This document shows, one piece after another, positions 1 through 6,966 of a stretch of 23,970 nt of DNA. This DNA comes from a virus, in IMG/VR virus record IMGVR_UViG_3300023697_000627, positions 1 through 23,970 of that record; one strand, 5' to 3'. Below the pieces are notes generated by a model. It did no database searches. It saw only the letters and a list, made by a program, of their open reading frames with translations, and had not been told where the DNA came from. The first letter of the stretch is position 1. Every line of letters starts with the position of its first letter. A program made the translations under genes and the position numbers.

Positions 1-29
1 AAATAACACCACCTTTATTTAGAGAAAAT
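1..29 (+). other. Leader before gp48 gene
   Basis: Short AT-rich stretch ahead of the first gene. A TAA at 4-6 could be the stop of an upstream gene, but too little is present to tell. The AGAG at 21-24 is a weak purine-rich ribosome binding site 5 bases before the ATG. No promoter of T4 late type (TATAAATA) is visible in these bases. Confidence 0.4.
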
Positions 30-1178
30 ATGTCACTCATCTCAGACGCAAAAGCAGCTGCAGACGCTATCAAAAACGGAGTTTCTTCTGTCAAAGAAGG
101 GATCAATAGCTATGCTAAATCATTAGAGAATCCAGAAAATCTATGGACAGCTAGAGGTGGTCCAACGCCCTTCGAAGATAGAACTTACGACGTTAAAAGC
201 CATTGTTACCCATCTGATCTTATGGCTTCTGATGGACGTTATGGTGGACACTATGCAATGTTCTACATCAACGTAGCGACAGATTCTAAGTTATTCAAAA
301 GTGGTACAGTAGAGACTGTTGAGAATTATTCTCCTAGAGATCGTGGTGATTTAATTGGTCAGTCTATGACAAGAGCTGGCTTGGTTGGTTCTAATGCAGC
401 TGTTATCGGTGTCGAAGCATACGCAGCTAAGAAACTTGGTATTGGTTCAGCAGATATTAATGCAAAAGTTGCAGCAGCTGCCACAGTCGGTGTTGGTGTT
501 GCTGCTACTATGGCTCCAGATGCTAAACGTTCTCAGCGTAGATTGAAGACTGCCATCGCTCTTCATATTCCGAATCAATTGTCTATTCACTATGGTGTTC
601 AGTGGTCCGACGACGACACCAGCATGCTTGCTATGGCTAATGCTGCTGGTACTGAAATTATGAAGGCTGTGACACCTGGATCTAAAGACAGTAACATTAG
701 TGGCGTTGCCCAAGCTGTTATTGCCAATATCGCTCTGTCAAAAGGTCCAAATGCTTCTGCTAACTCTGCAGCACTTGGTCTAGCAGCAAACCCTAAAAAA
801 GAACAAGTGTTCAAAGGCGTAGACTTTAGAACATTCTCTTTCGATTATCAGTTCTTCCCAAGAAATGAACCAGAAGCTAAGAATGTTCTTAGAATCATCG
901 AAGAGTTCAAGTATCATATGCATCCAGAATTTAAGGATGCCAACAATTTCGTTTACATTTACCCTTCTGAGTTTGACATTATGTACTATTCAGGTGGTGT
1001 AGAAAACAGAGCTATCCATCGTCATACATCTTGTGTATTGACTGATGTGAATATCAACTATACACCTAACGGTATGTTCACCACATTTGCAAATGGTATG
1101 CCTACTCAAATCAATGTCACATTGAATTTCCGTGAATTGGCTCTGTTGACAAAAGATAAAATTAAGGACGGTCTATAA
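30..1178 (+). CDS. gp48: Baseplate tail tube cap, gp48-like
   Basis: In T4, gp48 sits on gp54 at the centre of the baseplate and starts tail tube growth. At 382 residues this is close to T4 gp48 (about 364). The C-terminal half carries the recognisable part. A VFKGVDFRTFSFDYQFFPRN segment corresponds to the T4 stretch around VFTWDLTPRS. It is followed by a segment ending in an aromatic YIYPSEFDIMYY strand, then a TPNG...FANGMPTQINVTLNFREL terminus typical of tail-tube-fold proteins. The N-terminal half is Ala/Val-rich and poorly conserved. The next gene starts one base after the stop, so the two are probably translationally coupled. gp54 shares the same fold, but the terminal motif and the neighbouring gp53 favour gp48. 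Confidence 0.8.
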   Translation: MSLISDAKAAADAIKNGVSSVKEGINSYAKSLENPENLWTARGGPTPFEDRTYDVKSHCYPSDLMASDGRYGGHYAMFYINVATDSKLFKSGTVETVENYSPRDRGDLIGQSMTRAGLVGSNAAVIGVEAYAAKKLGIGSADINAKVAAAATVGVGVAATMAPDAKRSQRRLKTAIALHIPNQLSIHYGVQWSDDDTSMLAMANAAGTEIMKAVTPGSKDSNISGVAQAVIANIALSKGPNASANSAALGLAANPKKEQVFKGVDFRTFSFDYQFFPRNEPEAKNVLRIIEEFKYHMHPEFKDANNFVYIYPSEFDIMYYSGGVENRAIHRHTSCVLTDVNINYTPNGMFTTFANGMPTQINVTLNFRELALLTKDKIKDGL

Positions 1179-1179
1179 A

Positions 1180-1935
1180 ATGTACTTTAAGGATTTTCCG
1201 AAAGTCTTATATGACTTCGACATCAATACTAAAAAGTCAGAAGGAACACAAGCCACTGCTATCGCTAACTTAGCTGCAGGTGGTGTTGGTTCAGTAACTA
1301 TCGTTAACCCAGGATCTGGTTATACCTCAGCTTCTGTTACATTCTCTGAACCAGACACTGCAGGTGTCACTGCTTCTGCAAAGGCTGTTATTTCTAATGG
1401 TGTTATCACTAACATTATTATGCTGACTACTGGAACTGGTTACACGCAAACACCAACAGTAGTTATCACTGCACCTTACGGTATCATTAAGAAAGAGACC
1501 AAGGCATTCGTGATGACAGATATCTCTAGAAACATTCGTTTTAGAAGAGACATTCTGGCAAACATCTCAGTATACGATGAGTATGACATTGTTGATGGTG
1601 AAACACCAGAGATTATTGCAGAGAAAGTATATGGTAATCCACAGTATCACTGGATTGTGATGTTAGCGAATGACATTTATGACTATCGTGCAGACTTTCC
1701 TTTAACTCAGTTGGCATTAGAGAAGTTTGTATCTGACAAGTACGGGCAGGATGCTGATGCAACTAAACACTATGTAAATGCAGAAGGTTATGTAGTAAAT
1801 GCAGATTCTGCTGGTGCTGTGCCACTATCAAATAGACAGTACGAAGAGATTATCAATGAATCTAAACGCAGAATCAAGTTAATCTCTAAAGATCTAATTT
1901 CTGTTGTTTTGAAAAACTTTAAAGATCAACTATAA
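1180..1935 (+). CDS. gp53: Baseplate wedge subunit gp53 with an inserted beta-repeat module
   Basis: gp53 clamps the inner ring of the wedge around the hub in T4. The 251 residues here exceed T4 gp53 (196). The conserved core begins near residue 108 (FVMTDISRNIRFRRDIL) and runs through the LysM-like part with YGNPQYHWIVMLANDIYDY at about 151-169, which matches the T4 YGNPQLYWVLLMCNDNYD stretch. The C-terminus is a helical RRIKLISKDLI segment, also as in T4. Residues about 24-100 are an insertion. It holds two Gly-x-Gly-Tyr repeats (GSGYTSASVTF and GTGYTQTPTVVIT) separated by an Ala/Val-rich strand, absent from T4 gp53 and similar to repeats in the gp8 homologue of this window. The stop TAA overlaps the next ATG by one base. 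Confidence 0.88.
   Translation: MYFKDFPKVLYDFDINTKKSEGTQATAIANLAAGGVGSVTIVNPGSGYTSASVTFSEPDTAGVTASAKAVISNGVITNIIMLTTGTGYTQTPTVVITAPYGIIKKETKAFVMTDISRNIRFRRDILANISVYDEYDIVDGETPEIIAEKVYGNPQYHWIVMLANDIYDYRADFPLTQLALEKFVSDKYGQDADATKHYVNAEGYVVNADSAGAVPLSNRQYEEIINESKRRIKLISKDLISVVLKNFKDQL
1249..1479 (+). repeat. Gly-x-Gly-Tyr beta-repeat insertion in gp53
   Basis: Codons for residues about 24-100 of gp53 interrupt the conserved protein between its first 15 residues and the MTDISRN motif. The insert contains two units of the form Gly-x-Gly-Tyr-Thr followed by a short Val/Thr strand, linked by an Ala-x-Ala, Val-x-x-Gly-Val-Ile element. The same arrangement recurs about ten times in the gp8 homologue (11831-13585). 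The similarity is read by eye at the protein level, and the insert borders are approximate. Confidence 0.7.
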
Positions 1936-3218
1936 TGCAATCGTCAGAACAAGCAGTTAGATTTGCTGGTGATGTAAACATCGGCAAAATTAAAATCGTA
2001 ACACGAAATGGATTAGCGCAAGACGTAACAGCGCAGGTTATTAACATCCAAATTTTTGAAGACTTGTTCTCTCCATTTATCACAGGCAGTTTGATTCTCA
2101 AAGAATCTCTAGACCTTATCAACTTATTTCCATTCCAAGGTGAGGAAGAAGTCGAGATCGAGATCAATACACCATCTCTACAAAATGGTAACATCAAGTC
2201 TAAGTTCTATATCTACAAGATGACTGATAGAGAACTACTTGGCGACAGAAGTATGGTGTATCAGCTACACTTTATCTCTAATGAAGCTATCGTCGACTTG
2301 AACAAAAAGATCAGTAAAGTTTATGGTGATAAGCCTGAATCTATCATTAAGAGTTTACTGGAAGATCAGGTCAATGGACTACAAAGCGAGAAAACTCTAA
2401 CTGCAGATTCGACTGCTAAAATCGCTAAGTTTATATCTAACTTCTGGTCACCAGTTGAAGCTATCAACTATGTTACGCAACTAGCTGAAAGTAAAACAGG
2501 ATCTCCAAATTTTGTATTCTATGAGAACAGAGATGGATTCTATTTTAAGAGTCTTGAGAGTTTATACGAAGCATTACCATATCAAGAGTTTGTGTTAGAC
2601 AAGTACATGCGTGATAGTAAACAAAATGGTGGTGACGCTAAGAACGTTCAAGAAGATTACAAACGTATTAACTCCATCAGTATACCTACTGGTTTTGATT
2701 ATATGGATCGTATTCGTAGTGGTATGTTTTCATCTAAGTTGATTTCATATGACCTAACTAAGAAGGCGTACAACGTTAAGAACTACAATATGTTCGATGA
2801 TTTCTCCAAGCAGAAACATTTGAATGAGTTTAACGTTGCTTCTAGTAAAGCTATCTTCAGATCCAATTCTAGAATTATGAATTATCCAAGAGCCAATGCA
2901 AACTTTTCTGGTTTTGGGGATGCCACGAACTACAGAAATACTCAACAACGTCTTTCACTATTGAAGGCTGCAGAATCTAATAAGATTCAGATTATTGTTC
3001 CAGGTCGTTGCGACTATACTGTTGGTCAAAAGGTTAAAGTTACCTTAAACAAGATGGAACCGATTTCTGCGAATGATTCAGATATTACTGATAAGATGTT
3101 CTCTGGCTATTATCTAATCTCTGCTATCAACCACGATATCAATAGAGAAAAACACGAGTGTAATATGGAACTAATTAAGGACTCATTAATGATGAGCGTT
3201 GACAGGAATACAAAATAA
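1935..3218 (+). CDS. gp27: Baseplate hub protein, gp27-like
   Basis: In T4 the gp27 trimer forms the cylinder that joins the tail tube to the gp5 spike. This 427-residue protein (T4 gp27: 391) precedes a gp5 gene directly, as a hub protein should. Features of the tail-tube/late-control-D type fold are visible. There is an N-terminal strand region ending in FSPFITGSLILKES, and a central segment on residues used for membrane-free docking (SNFWSPVEAINYVTQLAESK and NFVFYENRDGFYF). The C-terminal domain has IQIIVPGRCDYTVGQKVKVT and then GYYLISAINHDI...CNMELIKDS, the usual last strands of gp27/gpD hub proteins. I recognise it by this architecture and its position; overall identity to T4 gp27 is low. 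It starts within the stop of gp53, and its own stop overlaps the gp5 ATG by one base. Confidence 0.75.
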   Translation: MQSSEQAVRFAGDVNIGKIKIVTRNGLAQDVTAQVINIQIFEDLFSPFITGSLILKESLDLINLFPFQGEEEVEIEINTPSLQNGNIKSKFYIYKMTDRELLGDRSMVYQLHFISNEAIVDLNKKISKVYGDKPESIIKSLLEDQVNGLQSEKTLTADSTAKIAKFISNFWSPVEAINYVTQLAESKTGSPNFVFYENRDGFYFKSLESLYEALPYQEFVLDKYMRDSKQNGGDAKNVQEDYKRINSISIPTGFDYMDRIRSGMFSSKLISYDLTKKAYNVKNYNMFDDFSKQKHLNEFNVASSKAIFRSNSRIMNYPRANANFSGFGDATNYRNTQQRLSLLKAAESNKIQIIVPGRCDYTVGQKVKVTLNKMEPISANDSDITDKMFSGYYLISAINHDINREKHECNMELIKDSLMMSVDRNTK

Positions 3219-6200
3219 TGTTTTATACAGGCGTAGTTGAAAATAGACAAGATCCACTACAACTTGGTCGTTGCCAAGTTCGTATTGTAGGACTTCATAC
3301 ACACGACAAGGCTCAGTTACCAACTGAACAATTACCATGGTCTGTGCCAGTCCAATCAGTTACATCTGCTGCGATGAACGGTATTGGTGCTACCCCAATC
3401 GGTCCAGTTGAAGGTACTACTGTCATTATTGGATTTATGGATGATGCTCAGCAACAACCAATTATGTTCGGTACTATCGGTGGCATTCCACAAGCACCTA
3501 AAGCTATTGAAGACGACGATAGTGGAACAGCTATTGAAGGTTCTACAAAACTAAAAGATATTGTTCTTAGAACAGTAGATGGACCAACCAACGGCACCAA
3601 ACTAACATTCATTGATAGAGAAACAGGAAGAACTGATCTAACAACTGGCTTAACTGCTAATATGAAAGTTGTTGGGTTTGGATTATCAGATAACTGTTTT
3701 ATCGTCACTGTAGATAATTCTACTCAGATTACAATTAGCGAGATTGTCACAGGTTATGGTGAGAACATCATTACCTTTAAACCAGCTGCAACTAACATTG
3801 ATGCGGTTAACAAAAGCAAGCTAGAAGGTGTATTAACAACTGCAACTGGACTGCCTGTAACTACAAGTAATGGCACTCCTGTTGTAGCTGCTCCTGAAGC
3901 TGGTGCTCCAGCAAGAACAGACACAAACGTTTCTATTCCAACTATTCCACCACCTAAAGAATCTCCAGATACTTCTAAGTCATCTGCAGGTATCAAAGCA
4001 CTTATTGCTGCTTGTGATAAAGTTGGACTAACCACTAAAGAACAAAAGTGTGCATTATTGGGTATCGCTGGTGGTGAAACACGTTGGATTCCACAGCTAG
4101 AATCATATAACTACTCAGCTTCTCGTATGAAGCAGATCTACTCATTTGCCACTGATGAAGATATCGCAAGATACTCTGATGCTTCTAAGAAAGGCATCAC
4201 ACGTGAGCAGTTCTTCTCTTGGGCATATGGTCCAACTAAACGTGGTAAAGGTTTCCTTGGAAACTTAACAGATGAAGATGGTGGTAAGTATTACGGTCGT
4301 GGTTTCATTCAGTTAACTGGACGCGCAAACTATGCTCGATATCAGAAACTTGCTCAAGCTGAAGGCATAAACATCGACTTGATTAACAATCCAGATTCAT
4401 TAGATTCTGATATTAACGTGTCAGCTTTGGTTGCTGCTCTCTATATTAAGGATCGTGTAGCAAAGGGCACTAAACCTACAGACCACCCTGGATATTTTTA
4501 TGCAGCTAAGAAAGCTGTCGGTGTAAACTCACCAGACATCACTGCTAAGAAAACTGCATACTATGAATATTTCTATGGATCTCAATCGACTGGTTCTGTA
4601 GATAAAGATGCTGGTGCTCCACCAGCAGCACCTCCTGCAGATTTTAATGGAACACCTGGACCTTCTGCTGAGTCGATCAAACGTGGCACAGACAATACTG
4701 GTTTCCGTGACCCTAACAACAAATATCCACTTCAAGAATATTTGAATGAACCAGACACTAACCGTCTGGCACGTGGTATCATAGATGGAACTATCGTTGA
4801 GAAGAAAGACTCCAACATAGTTAAAGGAATTCCAAAGGCGCTTGATAGTGGATCGTGGGATCAACCTGCTCCACCATTTGGCGCAAAGTATCCATATAAT
4901 AAAGTATTCGAGACTGAGTCTGGTCACGTACAAGAGTTTGATGATACTCCTGGCCAAGAACGTATTCACACATACCATCGCGCAGGAACATTCCAAGAGA
5001 TTGATGCTAATGGTTCTGTAACAAATTACATTGTCGGCGACAAGTTCACTTTGATGGAACGTAATGGATGCATCCACGTTGGTGGAGAGTGCAACATTAC
5101 TGTTGATGGTAACTTAAACGTGTTTGCCAGAACTGATGCCAATATTGAAGTTTCTCAGAACGCAAACATCAGAGTTGGCAATAACGTAGATCTTGGTGTT
5201 GCCAATGATATGTACATCGCTGCTGGTGGAGACATTCTAGTTAAAGCGGGTGGGTCTTTTGCTGTAGAAGCAAACTCTATTAGCCATAAAGGTGAAACAG
5301 TAAATACTGAATCCGCAGCAGATATGAGTATTCTTGCTGGAGGTACATTGCACGCCGACTATGCTGAAGGTCAATTCGGCAACGGTGCTGACGGTGCCAC
5401 AGTTGTTGAACTTACTCCACCTCCAGCTGGTTCTCCAGTTAGCCCTTCTGTGCCATATCTGATTCCACCTGAGCGCCAGACTGAAGAACTTGCAGCTAAT
5501 GAGACTCCAGAGGACTACTCAACTCCAGAAGGACGCGCAGCTTCTAATGCTCAGACACAAGCTGGAATTCCAGGTGCTCCTGCTCCAGTTGCTTCTGAAG
5601 AAGCTGGTACACCATCAGGCGGTTCTGGCAAGCAGATTCCAGTAGATTGTAAGATTATCTACGGTACTAAGAACTTTACGAACGACTACACCCTTTCTAA
5701 GAACTTCACTCTTGGTATGTGTATGGATGGTGGTGTTAATGGTAAGCATAAACTGGTCGACCAGATGCTTAAAGAATCTGCAAACTCTGCTGAACGTATT
5801 TACACTGTCCAAGAGATTGTGTGTAACTTAGCTATGTCTGCTCAGAACATTCTCGAACCATACCTAGAAGCACTTCCAGGTGGTATTGGTGGATACAACA
5901 AACAATGGAAGATTTCTTCTGGTTATCGCCTAAAGGGTGTTGTGCCAACTGAGTCTCCATTCTCTGATCACTGTAAGGGTCATTGTTTCGATATCGCATT
6001 GTTGTTACCAGATCGTTACAATAAGACATATCAGTTAGTTCAGCAACTAGAGAAGTTGATCACATACGATCAATTGATTCTAGAGTATCGTTATCCAGAG
6101 TCTGTTTGGATCCACACTGGTTACAAACCACAAGGAAACCGTAAGATGGCATTCACTATGGTAAACGACGCTGTATACAAACGTGATTCTAAAGGTATCC

Positions 6201-6253
6201 CATCTGGGTTTGTTCTGTTGGATTCTATTCCACCGAAAGCTAAGAAGGTATGA
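3218..6253 (+). CDS. gp5: Baseplate spike gp5 with GH19 lysozyme and C-terminal M15 peptidase domains
   Basis: This is the central spike that punctures the outer membrane and digests peptidoglycan during injection. It has 1011 residues, against 575 in T4. Residues 1-95 are the gp5/VgrG OB-fold (GVVENRQDPLQLGRCQVRIVG, then PWSVPVQS and GTTVIIGFMDD). Residues about 109-190 are a beta-rich insert, followed by a Pro/Ala linker. Residues about 255-455 are a GH19-type domain, with a candidate catalytic Glu287 in GIAGGETRW and the signature YYGRGFIQLTGRANY at 358-372; T4 has an unrelated lysozyme here. Residues about 560-715 form the beta-helical needle (ITVDGNLNVF, INVRVG-like strands, AAGGDILVKAGGS). 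A Pro/Glu-rich linker at about 727-805 leads to an M15-like peptidase at about 808-1000. That domain has the motif S916-x-H918-x-x-G-x-C-x-D925, Glu956 and W-x-H966, which fit zinc ligands and a catalytic acid. The end overlaps the PAAR gene by four bases. Confidence 0.88.
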   Translation: MFYTGVVENRQDPLQLGRCQVRIVGLHTHDKAQLPTEQLPWSVPVQSVTSAAMNGIGATPIGPVEGTTVIIGFMDDAQQQPIMFGTIGGIPQAPKAIEDDDSGTAIEGSTKLKDIVLRTVDGPTNGTKLTFIDRETGRTDLTTGLTANMKVVGFGLSDNCFIVTVDNSTQITISEIVTGYGENIITFKPAATNIDAVNKSKLEGVLTTATGLPVTTSNGTPVVAAPEAGAPARTDTNVSIPTIPPPKESPDTSKSSAGIKALIAACDKVGLTTKEQKCALLGIAGGETRWIPQLESYNYSASRMKQIYSFATDEDIARYSDASKKGITREQFFSWAYGPTKRGKGFLGNLTDEDGGKYYGRGFIQLTGRANYARYQKLAQAEGINIDLINNPDSLDSDINVSALVAALYIKDRVAKGTKPTDHPGYFYAAKKAVGVNSPDITAKKTAYYEYFYGSQSTGSVDKDAGAPPAAPPADFNGTPGPSAESIKRGTDNTGFRDPNNKYPLQEYLNEPDTNRLARGIIDGTIVEKKDSNIVKGIPKALDSGSWDQPAPPFGAKYPYNKVFETESGHVQEFDDTPGQERIHTYHRAGTFQEIDANGSVTNYIVGDKFTLMERNGCIHVGGECNITVDGNLNVFARTDANIEVSQNANIRVGNNVDLGVANDMYIAAGGDILVKAGGSFAVEANSISHKGETVNTESAADMSILAGGTLHADYAEGQFGNGADGATVVELTPPPAGSPVSPSVPYLIPPERQTEELAANETPEDYSTPEGRAASNAQTQAGIPGAPAPVASEEAGTPSGGSGKQIPVDCKIIYGTKNFTNDYTLSKNFTLGMCMDGGVNGKHKLVDQMLKESANSAERIYTVQEIVCNLAMSAQNILEPYLEALPGGIGGYNKQWKISSGYRLKGVVPTESPFSDHCKGHCFDIALLLPDRYNKTYQLVQQLEKLITYDQLILEYRYPESVWIHTGYKPQGNRKMAFTMVNDAVYKRDSKGIPSGFVLLDSIPPKAKKV

Positions 6254-6560
6254 CAGCGGTAACTTACAAGGGTGCGATGAGTAAGGGTTCTGTAGAAACT
6301 CCTACTGCTCCACCCACCCCACTAACAAAAAAGATTCAATGTTCTAAGAGTTATGTTGGTGGTAAGCTAATCGGTGTAGTTGGTGATCAGTTCGAAGACC
6401 ACACTAACATAGTTGGTACTTTACATCAAGACGCACTAAGACAGATAACTTTGGTGCTTCAAAAACATACTTTGAAGGTAATCTCGCTGCAAGAGTTGAT
6501 GATCCAGTCGCTGACGGCGATCAAGTTGCAGACGGAGATGCAAAGACTTTCATAGAATAA
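6250..6560 (+). CDS. gp5.4: PAAR-type spike tip protein (gp5.4-like), interrupted by a -1 frame change
   Basis: PAAR proteins cap the needle of T4-like and type VI secretion spikes. The ATG overlaps the gp5 stop (ATGA). The first frame reads about 67 sensible residues, including YVGGKLIGVVGDQFEDHTN, typical of PAAR proteins. If continued to its stop at 6553-6555 it would end in an implausible tail without PAAR features. In the -1 frame, codons from about 6450 to the TAA at 6558-6560 read FGASKTYFEGNLAARVDDPV, then two ADGD units and a terminal KTFIE, which is a classic PAAR C-terminus. That frame has a stop at 6405-6407, so the crossover lies between 6408 and about 6452, best near ACTTTGG at 6448-6454. 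The joined product is about 103 residues (T4 gp5.4: 97). A one-base deletion, a sequencing error or programmed frameshifting could each explain it. No canonical X-XXY-YYZ slippery site is present at the best point. Confidence 0.75.
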
Positions 6561-6573
6561 CCTAAATAAGAAT

Positions 6574-6966
6574 ATGGCACGCAATACAAGAATCTTCTCA
6601 GATTTAGACTTTAACTTCACCGCTCATCCTGTGACTGGTGACGTATCACGCAGATTTGATGAAAACGCTATCAAAACTAGTCTGAAAAATCTGATTCTAA
6701 CAAGCAACTACGAAAGACCTTTCCACAGCGAAATCGGCAGTCCGATCAAGAAGATGTTGTTCGAACCATCAACACCAATGCTTGAGGTTATGCTTCGTCG
6801 AGGAATCTTGGATACTATCGACAACTTTGAACCACGTGTTCAGGTTATGGACGTAATTGTGGTTGTCAATCCAGATGAATATACAGTTGGTGTCACTATT
6901 GAGTTCAAAATTGTAAATACCAACCTACCACTTACTCTTGACTTAACGCTAGAGAGAACACGATAA
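6574..6966 (+). CDS. gp25: Baseplate wedge subunit gp25
   Basis: gp25 is the small, highly conserved wedge protein that bridges gp6/gp53 to the sheath; its homologues include P2 gpW-type tail proteins and the type VI component TssE. The 130 residues match T4 (132) in length and pattern. The N-terminus reads IFSDLDFNFTAHPVTGDVSR. There is a helix IKTSLKNLILTSNYERPFHS followed by the family's conserved EIGSPIKKMLFEP turn. The middle has ILDTIDNFEPRVQVM, equal to the T4 NYEPRI segment, and the protein ends in two beta strands. The gene follows the PAAR gene by 13 bases, with only a weak AAATAAG element as ribosome binding site. It ends directly before the gp6 ATG with no spacer. Confidence 0.95.
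   Translation: MARNTRIFSDLDFNFTAHPVTGDVSRRFDENAIKTSLKNLILTSNYERPFHSEIGSPIKKMLFEPSTPMLEVMLRRGILDTIDNFEPRVQVMDVIVVVNPDEYTVGVTIEFKIVNTNLPLTLDLTLERTR

Noticed and set aside
4529-5077. 182-codon open frame on the - strand inside gp5
   Set aside because: The composition is Cys/Ser/Ile/Arg-rich with no recognisable motif, and it lies antisense to clearly conserved needle and linker sequence. It has no supporting ribosome binding site or neighbours on that strand.
6421-6555. Continuation of the 0-frame PAAR reading as a genuine C-terminus
   Set aside because: The residues show no PAAR pattern, whereas the -1 frame over the same bases reads a clear PAAR ending up to 6560.
6562-6569. CTAAATAA before gp25 as a late promoter
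   Set aside because: It matches the consensus poorly and lies only four bases before the ATG.
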